From Calliphora vicina (lineage: Eukaryota; Arthropoda; Insecta; Diptera; Calliphoridae), in NCBI RefSeq assembly GCF_958450345.1, contig NC_088780.1, positions 25,393,167-25,457,166 of the forward strand: a stretch of 64,000 nt of DNA, read 5' to 3'. The position numbers were made by a program, and so were the translations under genes. Of this stretch, positions 23,721-35,312 are shown one piece after another; within the stretch, counting starts at the first letter, position 1, and each line of letters starts with the position of its first letter. Below the pieces are notes generated by a model. That model had not been told where the DNA came from, did not search any database, and was given only the letters and a program-made list of their open reading frames with translations.

Positions 23721-25560
23721 ATGCCTGAGTATTAAAATAATAAATCATTCAATGTAAAATTTTGAATTTCACATAAAATCAAAAAAAAAATTATTTCATT
23801 TCATTCCTTATTTAAATAATCGACCAGCTTATTAATTTTACAATTAAGTAATGAAGTAATAATAGTAAATCTAAAAATAACTAAAACTTAAAAAAATAAG
23901 CCTTTATTGGAAAAAAGAAAACTATTATTATATAATCTGAAGATAGTTAGTTAAACAATGCTATTGAGCATTTAAAAAATATTATCGATAAATGAAAAAA
24001 ATCTAGAATTAAAAAAAAAATATCAAAACAAAAGATCAAATATTTTTTCAAAATTAAACAATTTAAAAAAACACCTTATGAATTTCTTTGGATTTTGAAC
24101 TTTTAACTGAATATATTTTAACTTGGATTATTTCGGTAACTGTATTTTAGCGATAACGGTAATTGCAATTATTGCGGTATCGGAAGCTAATTTTTATGAT
24201 AACTTTAATTTTCTCTTGAATTTTATTATTAGTCAAATTTACAAATAAGGTAAGAAAGAATATCGGTAACGGTACTTAGAAGTAATGGTATTTACTATTA
24301 TATCAATAAAGATAATTGCAGTTATTTCGGTAACTGTAGCCAACCTTGGTTTCCATTGTATTGTCAACCACTTTACATAAGTATTTCAAATAAAGTTATG
24401 ATCACAATATTTACAACAAAAAATCCTAAATATTTTACTTATGTATTATTGTTTAATATACATATATGAATATTTAGGTTAATTTTCCAGTTAAATTGTT
24501 TCAAATAATAAAGATTTGCCAAATTTGTTTGTTTCAAACTTGATAAACTTGTCGCAAAGTGTAAACAAAAATATGTAACAATAATAATAACAATTACATA
24601 CATACTGGAACAACCAAAACAAAAAACAAATTAACAAATATACAGTAATGATGACCTAATTAGCACAGCTTTAATATTTTTGTTTAAAATTCAACTATTT
24701 ACTTATGTAAAAAATTGTTTCTTACGAATAATGGAACATTTGATAAATATATTGTATTATCTGAAAATGTTTAGTCTATGAAATGATTTGTAACACTATG
24801 TTGAAAAATAGCTAGTTTTGAATAAAAGCAGACTTATCGCCATTGGGCGTAGGTGAGTATACGAAAACTTTTATTATTCAATAATATATAATCGATATTC
24901 TTTCGCAGGGATTAATGTGCTAATTAGATGGCCTTTGGTGTAAGTTCGTTTATAGTGTATGATGATATTTAACTACTACATATATAACGCATTATCATTA
25001 AAAATGAAGGAATATTTTTCGGTTATCAGTCGTTTAAAAAATCTCTGATAAAATTTTCTTCCAAATGCTAACAAAACCAAAAGATAAAGTCATTATTAAT
25101 GGCAGTACAAGTACAAACATTTGAACACTTTTGCAAACGTATTATAAAACAATATTTTGTGCTAAAACAAGAAAAGTTTTTAATTTTAATTTTTTTTAAG
25201 AAAACTTACCTATTTTTAAAAAGTTGTAGTATGTATGTAGTAGTAGATAAATTTATAATCGCCCAGCGACTTCACAGCAAAATGTAATTGGTTATTTTTG
25301 ATAATTGTAATGATGGTGTCGTCGTTGTTTGTGTGCTACTCTAACTACTGCTCCCTCAAAGTGTTAGTTAACTTTTTTACGTAATTTTATGTAAAAACGT
25401 GATTTTTACATTGAAAAAAAAGAGCATTTTGCGGCATACGTACATTAATTCATGCATTTAGTTTATTGTTTTTGTTTTGTTTTTTCTTTGACAAATTGTA
25501 TGTCTGCCATATGATCTATTAAACGTACAAACCAAACCATACATATGTGCGAGAACGTAC
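23721..25560. other. No gene seen; degenerate repeats
   Basis: Around 24130-24350 the phrase ttcggtaactg and variants recur. Similar text on the other strand occurs at 29690-29810. The Pak3 3' UTR probably extends into the right end, with a minus-strand AATAAA at 25565-25570. Confidence 0.4.
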
Positions 25561-25564
25561 GTAC

Positions 25565-25570
25565 TTTATT
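25565..25570 (-). terminator. Candidate Pak3 polyadenylation signal (AATAAA)
   Basis: TTTATT on the plus strand reads AATAAA on the minus strand, about 190 bases beyond the Pak3 stop. Alternatives exist nearby in this AT-rich DNA. Confidence 0.35.
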
Positions 25571-25758
25571 TAAAGAATACTAATAGATATACGGCTAAAT
25601 AAGTTTTTACTATTTACAATGGAATCACACATGTGGCTGAGTGAACTGGCGCTTTAGATGTTTTAGGGTTTTTTGTTTTATTGTTTTGTCTGTGTTTATG
25701 TTGCTAGAATGGATTTTTACTACTAGGCACGTACATAGATACCTACACAAACCCTGTT

Positions 25759-27471
25759 CTATGTGCCTTTCCTAAGCACTTTCTTGGCAGCCTTAATGTT
25801 GGGTACTAAGGCCTTAAGCTCGCTGCAATCGTCTAGGAAAGGATGTTTTAGTAATTCATCGGCCGTTGCACGTTTGTCGACCTCAACTTGAAGACAGCAA
25901 TCGAGGAAGTCCTGTAGATTGGGACTTAATTTTTCCCAGCTCTTGACGTCGGGTCTGCCATTGGCGGCTATAAGATAAAGGGCTCTCAAAGGTGTTTCGT
26001 GTAGGTAGGGAGGTTGACCTTCTATCATTTCAATGGCCATAATCCCTATTGACCAGATGTCTACTTTTTTGCCATATTTCTTGCGGGTCACAACCTCAGG
26101 CGCCATCCAGTAAGGTGTACCCACCATAGTCTGACGTTTTTCGTCACCCTCGATGTTGGCACAGAAACCGAAATCTGTTACCTTCACCGATCCATCCATG
26201 CCTAAAAGTACATTGTCGGACTTGATGTCACGATGGATTATACCTTTGGAGTGTAAAAATGATATAGCATAGAGGACCTCGCGACAAACGCAGGCTATTT
26301 GTCGTTCTTTCATTACAGTCTCTGTTACTACATCTGTTAGAGGGCCGCCGTCCATGTACTCCATGATTACCCATAGTTGATCCTCTAGCTCCAAGAAGTA
26401 AGCATCCAGGAAATTTACTAAATTTTTGTGATTGAAATCTTTAAGAACTCTTATTTCGGTAAGAATAAGATCTTTGGAAGACTGATTTTTCAAGTCAATA
26501 GTTTTTACAGCCACCTGAGTTTCATTTTGATTATCAGCTGCTATAAATACAATGCCAGAAGCTCCCTTGCCCACTTCCATGGTGGTCTTGTAACGTTCTC
26601 GTGGATCATCTACATTGCAAATAGCTCTCAGCTCTATGTAGATCTCAGCGTCGGTTTTTTGGACACGTTTGTCTTTGGAACGCCTTAAAATGGTCTCATC
26701 ACCTTCGCCATCGCCGGCATTGTCGGGTGCCGGTTTAATGATTATGGTATCTGTGTTAATAGTGTGGTGGTTACCTTCGTTAGTTGAAATTGTAGTTAAA
26801 TCATTTCGTCCCTTAGACAAACTGGGAGGAAGGCCCTTTGGCTTGGCTTTAATCTGAGGTTTGGGCGGTAATGTTTGGGTTTTTTTGGCAGGCAATGGTG
26901 GTGGTAATTCACCCGTTATATCCAGTTGTGGCTTAAGTGTCTCCCTTTGGTTCTCCAATGTAGATTGTAACTCTTTTATAACGTCATTGAGTCCCTGTAA
27001 ACCAACTGAGGCGTGTTGCTGGTCATTGAAACTGTTATTGCTACTACTGCCACAAGTGCTGCTACCGCTGGTCGTGCCACTTCCCTCGCTGGAACGCTCA
27101 TCTTCAGCGCTGTCCATATCCTGAGACTTGTGTTTATTTTTGTAGTGTACATAGTTGTCAATTTCTTTCGATTCTTCATGGATGGCTTCTTCGGTAATGA
27201 ATGGCTTGAAAATAGCTTCGTTTTCTTTCTTTTTTATGGAATAGTTATAAAACTTTACCGCATGGTAAGCAGCATCCGGGTTTTTACTTTGTTCATCTTT
27301 AGATATCTGGTAATTCATTAAGCGTAGCCAGGGTGCAGGCAGACCCTCCAGCACACCAGTCTCTTCATTGCGAGAGACATGAAAATGTCGCTGGAAGTTG
27401 GTAGGATTGCCTATTTCCGAAATAGGTTCCTTTTTCTTAAACCAACCCTTGATACCGGTAAAACTAGTCAT
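25759..27471 (-). CDS. Pak3: p21-activated serine/threonine kinase Pak3
   Basis: A Rho-family (Rac/Cdc42) effector kinase acting on the actin cytoskeleton. The complete CDS encodes 570 residues without introns. A CRIB/p21-binding and autoinhibitory region lies near residues 17-75 (ISEIGNPTNFQRHFHV, then GLPAPWLRLM). A Ser/Gly-rich linker and a proline-rich stretch (GELPPPLPAKK, about 187-197) follow. The kinase domain spans about 294-546. It has a glycine loop GKGASG (301-306), Lys323 in VAVKT, the catalytic HRDIKSDN (413-420), DFG (433-435) and GTPYWMAPE (451-459). The threonine of TMVGTPYW is the expected activation-loop site. HRDIKSDN and the N-terminal CRIB place it in the PAK group. The short N-terminus without long proline repeats fits the fly Pak3 type rather than Pak or mbt. 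The start ATG is at 27469-27471, and no upstream in-frame ATG is apparent. All catalytic residues are intact. Confidence 0.95.
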   Translation of the reverse strand: MTSFTGIKGWFKKKEPISEIGNPTNFQRHFHVSRNEETGVLEGLPAPWLRLMNYQISKDEQSKNPDAAYHAVKFYNYSIKKKENEAIFKPFITEEAIHEESKEIDNYVHYKNKHKSQDMDSAEDERSSEGSGTTSGSSTCGSSSNNSFNDQQHASVGLQGLNDVIKELQSTLENQRETLKPQLDITGELPPPLPAKKTQTLPPKPQIKAKPKGLPPSLSKGRNDLTTISTNEGNHHTINTDTIIIKPAPDNAGDGEGDETILRRSKDKRVQKTDAEIYIELRAICNVDDPRERYKTTMEVGKGASGIVFIAADNQNETQVAVKTIDLKNQSSKDLILTEIRVLKDFNHKNLVNFLDAYFLELEDQLWVIMEYMDGGPLTDVVTETVMKERQIACVCREVLYAISFLHSKGIIHRDIKSDNVLLGMDGSVKVTDFGFCANIEGDEKRQTMVGTPYWMAPEVVTRKKYGKKVDIWSIGIMAIEMIEGQPPYLHETPLRALYLIAANGRPDVKSWEKLSPNLQDFLDCCLQVEVDKRATADELLKHPFLDDCSELKALVPNIKAAKKVLRKGT

Positions 27472-30400
27472 ATTTATATGTGTGTATGTATTCCTTGTTT
27501 ATACTTTCAAAAAGTAAATAATTATCTTCGGCCCGAAAAAAGAGACTTATTTTTAAATCAGTCGTCGTTCAATTAAGATTTAAGTGGTCCTAGTTTCCAC
27601 AATATTATCTAGTCCATGCAAATGAATGCTCTTGACAGTTGATTCCCTCTTGCTGCTGCTGCTGCATGTGTCGAGTGAGTCATGCAAGTAGTTTAGTACG
27701 CCGCTAATAACCAGCAGCGACAATACAATTCACACAACTTTATTTTTTTATTTTAAATTTTCGTTTTCCTTACTATTCGTAATAAAAAAAAAGAAAAACG
27801 TAGCAACGATAAAACACCAACACACTACTAACTATTAATACCACACGACTGCTACTATGTACTACGACGACTACTATTGACGGACGCGACTTTTGAACTC
27901 CCCTCTTGCTGTTTTTTAACTGAACTGCGCTTTTGTTATCATACTTTTATGAAAATCGTTAATTATGGCTTAATCATATTATTTTTACCATTTACAATCC
28001 ACAAATTTTATAAATTTTCAGTTTAGTTTTACTTAAACGTGTTCTGATTTTAATTAAATGCACTTTTTATTTAAATTTTTCAATTACATTTAATTTACAC
28101 ATTTTCTTTGTTTTTTTTGTTGTTCTCTTTTTTCATTCTTTTGCTCTTTCTCTCTACCTGCTATTTGTTAAACCTCCAAGGAGGAGATATAAATTATATT
28201 TTCTCTGGAATTTTTGCGTTCCTTTATATTAATTATTTCAATTTTTTTTACACTCACACATACACAAAAGGAGTGGCACTTGCTGTTTTCATGTAAATCT
28301 TGTAAACTTCCCTTTTTGTATTCGTTGTTATATTCTCGTCAACCCAATATTTTGGATTAATTAATTTTTACATTATTATTATAATTTTTTTTAACACTTT
28401 ATCTTTTTTACTTAATTATTTCGTGTCACTAAATTTAATCAATTTCTGCTCTTAGCACTCACACAAAAGTCAACTATCTATTTCTCAATGATGGTTGTAA
28501 ACAGTGATGGTAATTTAGCTATTTTCTTGTCGAAAGAAATATTTTAGATATTAGAGGTTATTCTAGCGATTTTATCAGTGCTGCCATTGATAATAAAATG
28601 ACGTAGTATGGACTTTAATTTTTCTCAGTTTTAATTATTCTCTATAATCTGAGTTTTAATGCTGAGCCAATTTTACATTCTTTCAATTACGTTTTGTATG
28701 GTTTTGAAAAACACTGTTTATCAATAATAGTTGCAAAAGTAATGAATAATATTGAGTACCCATTTCTGGTTAGTACTTTTTTTTCCAACATTAGCCATTA
28801 TCAGTGTTGGTAACTTTTTCCAAATATATGTTTGTCATAAATCGCTAGAAAATAGTTTTCTTATCTTCAAATCTTAGCCAAACATTTTGAATATCGTAGA
28901 ACATATTCTTATCGTATTAAAAAATTAAGTTTGTAAAATTGCACAAACCAATTGCATATACAATTTTGCTTACGTTTGAACAAATATGAAAACAAAAACT
29001 ATTTGTTTGATATATATATAAGCTGATGGTTTTATTGTTTGTTCGAAGTAAAAAAGATAAATTTGGCAGCACTTTTTTGTCAACATTGCCATATTGTTTT
29101 ATATTCCATTTATGTTTTAGAGTTCTATATTTGAAACAAAAAGTATACGTTTCGATATTTGAATAATTTACTTTTATAAATGTTTAAATAGTCGACTTTT
29201 AGACTATTACAAATTTATGAACTTTTATCGTAATTTTATCCTATTTTAAAGTAAAAATAATTGTTCTTATTGGTATCTCAACATTAATTTAAATCAAATT
29301 GATATGTATCAATAAAAAAAGGCGCGTTTGAAAATAATCTCTTCACTTTTTATTTCGAAAACATAAAAACAATATCATGCAATGTATTTAAAAGAGTAAT
29401 ACAAAAATAAAATGCAGTTTATCAAAAAATAGCTTAAAATATTTAGGGTGTTTAAAAAAATTCACAATAAAAAATGTTTGCCTGTATCAACCAGATCAGT
29501 TGCGAGTAACGGAGGGCTAAATTATTAACTGGAATTTAAATTTTTTCTCAGTTATCATTATTCTAGAAACAATTTTAAATTGTGAATATAAATAATTTTG
29601 TTTCCCATTATTCAGGTTATACAAATCTATACCATCCTTGACAACTTTATTTTATTTTTTGTAAATTCATTTAGGTCAGTCCGAATGATTAAAATACCCT
29701 TGCCGAAATAGTTGCAATTACCATAACCACTAAAATACCTTTACTGAAATAATCCAAAATATCGTTATCGTTACCTATTAACCGTTTCGAATCGGTATCC
29801 AACCTAGTGATCTGCATACTTGGATACAGGATAGAATTACTGCATTCGATATCAAGTAAAATTATTATCCTAATTTTAGATCAAGAAATTTAATAAATTT
29901 TATTATAATTTCGATATCGAAAATAATTTTCTATATGATAGCTCATTCTGAGTGAATTCGGCAACAGTAATTTAATCCAAAGGTGCATACGAAAGAATTA
30001 ATTCTTAATTCAATTTTCAAAATAAAAAATTCTTTCCCATAACCATTCTGTTAATGAATTCATTAGGAAATAAGTAATCCTAAAGTTCTTCAAACGTATT
30101 GAATTCATTCCTTTGATAATTTGTTCATTATACAATTAATTCCTTAATTAAAATCCATTAAAAATAGCTTAATTAAATTTATTTAATGAATGATTTATTG
30201 AATTCCACAAGTTTTTTCAGTTAATTTTGTACATTATTAAAAATTTTTACTCGATATCGAGTAGAAATTATCGTAATTTTATTATTTGAGGATGGCATAT
30301 ACTATAACGAGCAAGAAATTTAATACATTTTCTTATAATTTTATTTTTCGATGCGATAGCTCATTCGATCATAAATGCGTTAAGTTTTAGGAGGTCTTCC

Positions 30401-31371
30401 ACCCAAATATTGAGTTTTTATAGAACTTTCTAAACACATTTTTTTATATTTCTTGAAACTGCTGATTTATTATTCTTCATCATTTTAGAATTGAAATCTT
30501 TTTATTATTTTGGGTTTTGAACACGATCGAATATTTATTCGAACGAGCGAGTTTTTATTTATTTATGGGATTCTCATATTCGATATCGAATAAACTGTAT
30601 AGAATATTATAATGACTGAACCCGATAACGAACGAGTTCTTACTCGAAACTGTGCAAAATGTTTCCAAAAAATCCGCCTAAAGCTGAAAAAATCTTCAAA
30701 AATTATTTTTTTGTAATAAAAAATATTTTCAATAAAAAATTATAGTTTTTCTAAAAGGCAGTGCAAAACCTTCGTGATATTGGATTAATTATTTTCTAAA
30801 TTTCTCTTTGGAATGTCTACGTACCTACTATCCTACTAATATTTTTGGTACACTGCACTAGAGGACAAAAGGAAATTCTTAGGCTCTCAAATAGTTGGCA
30901 TCTCCTATTTTTATCGAAATGATATTACCACCTAATACAATTTCGAAATGAAATTTAAAAAAAACCGTTGATAATTCATTTTAGTACATCCAAAATAAAC
31001 CATTGCTCACGTCCCCTTTTGTTGATGATTATAATTATCTATGTGATGATGACATGTGTTTTAGTTTAAGTACATATATGTATAAATGGGATTAAGTATA
31101 GAATACTTATAGCAAGAACTACTAACTGCATACATCAGTCTCAATAGATGATGTACATAATTTGCACGCTTAAATTAATAATGTATTGACAATGAAAAAT
31201 TCAACATTGCTAACATCTGGAAATAGTTTCGATTTTTTTTCTTTCTTAAATTGAATTTCGCACTCCCCTAGCAAGTTGAAATTTAAAAGTTTAAAATACT
31301 ACAAATTTTCAGTAGCTGTTTAACAACGAAACGAATAAGATTGTGCTTCATCGTTAACTACAGGAATAATT
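27472..31371. other. Intergenic region: Pak3 5' flank and upstream of the fibrinogen-domain gene
   Basis: Positions 27600-27920 are less AT-rich than their surroundings (CTG repeat at about 27652, acgccgctaataaccagcagcg, ggacgcgacttttg) and probably hold the Pak3 5' UTR and promoter. On the minus strand, TCAGTT near 27918 would fit a fly initiator, but this is only a motif match. The rest is AT-rich, with degenerate repeats near 29690-29810 and no supported gene. Confidence 0.4.
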
Positions 31372-33967
31372 ATGGTAAATTTAATTTTGTTAATACAGTA
31401 TTACAAATTTTTATAAAAATGTAACTATTTTCATTTGGATATTTTAGCATTCGTCCTTGCTTAGCCTAATATTGGCCATATTATTATATAACATTTTCAA
31501 TGAAGTAAATAGTGCGGGAGTACCTAATGCTAACATGTTTTCAAAAACGTCTCATATAAATGAGAATAATGTAACACATAAAACGCAAATCGAATATATA
31601 GCTAATTTCGACTATAAATTTGATGCTTTAAGTCAGATTATTAATAAAATGGATAATTCTATACAAAGTTTACATGAAAAATCGCATACGTGGGCTATTT
31701 TTCAGCATCACATTAATTCGTGGAACGAAGGCATGCGTATTTTAGAAAATAAACTTGATCTTTTAAAAAGAACCCACGAAGAACAACAACAGCAATTGCA
31801 AAAACTAGAACTTTTCATCAGTGGTAATAGCAAGGTTAATGATCATCACGAACTCTTACTGGATGATATTAAACTGTTTCTAAACTCAGAGCGTAAAACC
31901 AAAAATGAAATTTCATCCAAGATCAATAACATTTTAAGGCACTTCCAAGTGGCGTCAGTAGCCAATAATGAGAGAAAATCAAATAAAATTGCTAATATTA
32001 TGGCACCCATAGGAGTTTCACCGCCAGCCCAAGGATTTTGCGCAAATATAAGTAATAAAATTGAGCAACGTCTAAATAGTATGTCCCATCAGATGGCACT
32101 ACAAAAAGATCTTAAACAATTGAGTTCTCTGGAAAGAAGAAATTCCAAAAGTTTGGAAAATATCAATCAAGTACTTTCTAATCAACTGGATAAACACGAT
32201 GAAATCACTACACGCCTACAAAAATCAAACGAATGTTGTTATTCCCTATCTAGTGAATTGACTACTTTCACCGAAAGTTCGGATATTTTATTGAAACGCA
32301 TTGAAAAACTGGTTCGTAATGTTAGCGAAAAGCTTAATGATATTCAGGTGACAGCAAACGATAGCGAAGAATTTGAAAGGGAAGAAAATAAAAATGAAGA
32401 AACATATTCTGGTGAAGATTTAGATGATGGCGTTGAGGAGCAAATCGAATTGGAGAAAAAAACAACGACTAGTGTGAATGATGATATTGATAACACAAGT
32501 GTAACTGAAATATTCGAGTATGATGATAGCCACGATGTAGGTAAGGAAACAAATTTAATGTAAGCTAATTTAATGATCACATGCATGCACTTTTGTGGCA
32601 GATTTGAAGGAATTTCTCAAATATTTGAGGCTGACGATCTTATTTATTTCGGATTTTATTTTAAATTAATCTACAAACCTTTTCTATTTAAAAAAATTCA
32701 AAAACAAAAACTCGTTTTAAATTAAAAATAATATTGTCACATTTTTTCACTTTACAAATACTTGGTATTTTATTGTTTTAAAAGCCCTTAAAATACCAAC
32801 TATTTCGAAAAGTTAAGAACTTTCTTTTTAAAAAAAATAAACTTTGATGTTTCTTTTTATTCACTTGTGTACAGCTTTCTTAAGAAGAATTTCCTTCCAA
32901 AAAAATTCACTTTTCTAACTTTCATAGCCACCTGATTGATGCAAAATATATCAAATAGTTTCCGATGCAAATATAAAAATTAACGAACAAATTTCGAATT
33001 CAGATTTTAGTGAATTAAGCTCAAATTGAATTAATTCGAAGTTTTCATTTCATATACAAATTATACAATCACACCTAAATAAAATATGTACAATTCTATT
33101 CTGTATATCATTTTAGAATTTATACGACCTCATTTAAATGGATGTCATGAGCTATTAGACGAGCTGACAGATAACGATGATGACGACAGCACTCGTGTTG
33201 ATGGTATTTATAAATTTTCAACTTCGGATTTTAATGAAGCTGAACGTGATTTTAATGAACGTTACTGTGTGTTTCCACACTCTCCAAACGACACGGGATT
33301 ACCTTGGACCGTCATACAACGACGAGGTCCTTATCCGCAGCAGGAAAACTTTAATCGTTCCTGGTCCGAATATCGTAATGGTTTTGGTCACTTATCGCGA
33401 GACTTTTGGTTTGGCAATGAATTCATGCATCGTTTGGTCTATCATGATGACTATGAGTTGCGCATTGAATTGGAAGATTTTGAGGGAGCAGAAAATTGGG
33501 CTGAATATTCTGTATTTCGTATAGATTCCGAAAAATACAATTATAATTTACTGATTGGCGAATATCGCGGTACAGTTGCGGATGCTATGAAATATCACAA
33601 TGATAATGATTTTAGTACTTACGATAAACGCAATGATAAAACGGTGGATGCCTGCTGTTCCTGTGCCATGGGTTATGCAAGCGGTTGGTGGTTTGATAAG
33701 TAAGTAGATAAATAGTAATGTGAGTAATATGAGTTTCTTATATTATAAATGTCTCTCTTTCGTGTTTGCAGTTGCTCTGAGGCCAATTTGAATGGTATTT
33801 ATCATTACTCTCCCTTGGATCATAATTACATTGGTATTATGTGGGAGTTGTGGCATGGTGATTATTCACTTAAAAAAACTCGCATGATGATACGTCCCCG
33901 AACAACAGCTATTCATAATACAGTTATAAATTCTCCTGACTACCATGAGTATACTGAAGATCCTTAA
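31372..33967 (+). CDS. Secreted coiled-coil protein with C-terminal fibrinogen-related domain
   Basis: Coding exons are 31372-31374, 31448-32540, 33117-33699 and 33772-33967. Phases agree and give 624 residues. The first exon contributes only the ATG, which is followed directly by a GT donor. The next exon starts HSSLLSLILAILL, completing a signal peptide of about 24 residues. Residues about 50-350 are Gln/Lys/Leu-rich with heptad character (coiled coil) and end in an acidic tail. The fibrinogen-related domain spans about 375-600. It has WTVIQRRG, NRSWSEYRNGFG, DFWFGNEFMHRL, LRIELEDFEG, FSTYDKRND and WWFDNCSEANLNGIY. The last motif is made across the third intron. Such proteins act outside the cell in recognition or signalling. 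Fly scabrous has the same order, but this protein is shorter and I cannot name an orthologue. Confidence 0.9.
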
Positions 33968-34019
33968 AAATATAATATGATAAATATACAATACATTATG
34001 ATAACCTTTAATTCTATGT

Positions 34020-34025
34020 AATAAA
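34020..34025 (+). terminator. Polyadenylation signal of the fibrinogen-domain gene
   Basis: AATAAA lies 52 bases after the stop codon, the first such hexamer downstream. Confidence 0.5.
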
Positions 34026-34191
34026 AATATACATGTTTATTTGCTGTTTTAAATTTAAACAAATGCACAAGAAATCACTAAAAATAACTTTTAAAACATT
34101 AAAATTTTACAAAAATAAAGTTCGGATTTTTTACACTTCCAAAATATTGTGATAGTTGTATTGATTAAGTGGGTAATGTTTGGGAAGTCAT

Positions 34192-34478
34192 AGCTTAAAC
34201 TTGAAATGTTTATTTTTAATTATACCCCTTCACTGAATTCCATATTTATCAAAAGTGGAATTAATTTCGGATTCTGCTTCTTCAATAAAATTGAAACGAA
34301 ACATTTTCGCCTCAACTATATTCGAGATGTACATAGCTTAAACTTGAAATGATTATTTATACATAGTTGTACTTCTGCGACAGAATTTAAATTTTATTAA
34401 AAGTGGAATTAATTTTGTATTCTGCTTCTTTATGTAAATTAAGCGAAACATTTTCGGAATGTATTCTACTTTCTGTTT
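34192..34478 (+). repeat. Tandem repeat, about 143-bp unit, two copies
   Basis: Both units start agcttaaacttgaaatg. Both carry aaaagtggaattaatttngnattctgcttctt and gcgaaacattttcg-like phrases. A diverged single piece recurs at about 35570-35640. Confidence 0.7.
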
Positions 34479-34759
34479 TAAAAGTGGAATTGAGGTTTGT
34501 TTTTCTCAAATTGTTAATAAATTTAATTTAAATAAGCAAACCGTTGCGAAATGTAAATCGAAGAACATAAGTTTTATTTTGGGAATATACGGAATACGGA
34601 ATCGGAACCTTTTCAAAAGGAATGTGTGCAAGGCATCTATCAAAATATCGCCTAAAGTAACAACCCATTTATTAAAATGAAAAAGTAATAACAAATCCAA
34701 GCAATAATTTGCGTAAAGTAAAATTATCACTAGATAAAACAGTGATGACATGGCACTAC

Positions 34760-34800
34760 CATTTAATAAGGTATCTTACCGTCTGATACCTTATTAAATG
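34760..34800. repeat. Perfect 16-bp hairpin
   Basis: CATTTAATAAGGTATC is followed after nine bases by its exact complement. It stands alone in AT-rich DNA and may be the footprint of a small inverted-repeat element. Confidence 0.7.
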
Positions 34801-35185
34801 TTAACGGCAGATTGGCCTTTTTTATTTTTTCCGTTTCAGGAATTTCGGAGTTTAATTGAAAACAATGGCAAAAGATAACCCAAATGAGTAAAAGACCTTT
34901 AGATCTATATAAGCTCTAAATATTATTAAGATATCTTAATCTATTCTAACTTTACATAATTTTTAACTTTTCTTCACGAAAAATCAAGAAATTTCAGGTT
35001 TTTATAATTAATGTTTTTTTCATTAAGGATTTTTTTCATTAAAGTGTTAATTCTCTAGTCCTAAGGTTTTCAATAATATAAAATACTTGTATATTCAGGA
35101 GACTCACAAACATAGGGAAGAACTAGAGGCGCAACCGAAAGTAAGCTGAGTGTAAAAATAATTACTCTCCCCGAAACATAGAAAT

Positions 35186-35312
35186 CAGCCCAATTATGAA
35201 TAAAAATTCCCCGGGAGTCTTCCCCTTTTCTCATTTTTCCTATTCAAATTCAATGGGAAAAAACTCCCGGGGAACAAACTCCCGCGGAATTTTTTTATTC
35301 ATAATTGGGCTG
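35186..35312. mobile_element. AAT-type MITE, family 2, copy B
   Basis: A 127-bp palindrome with CAGCCCAATTATG and CATAATTGGGCTG ends, inner arms with CCCCGGGAGT, and AAT on both sides (35183-35185 and 35313-35315). Confidence 0.9.

Noticed and set aside
26428..27321. Several plus-strand open frames, and a minus-strand frame at 26976-27179
   Set aside because: They are shadows of the Pak3 coding sequence in other frames.
31457..31459. TTG at 31457 as the start of the fibrinogen-domain protein
   Set aside because: The frame continues upstream to an acceptor at 31447, and an ATG followed by a GT donor lies at 31372. Together they give a proper signal peptide.
32541..32563. Stop at 32563 as the end of a separate coiled-coil protein
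   Set aside because: A G-GTAAGG donor precedes it, and splicing in phase to 33117 joins the fibrinogen domain. A short isoform remains possible but is not supported.
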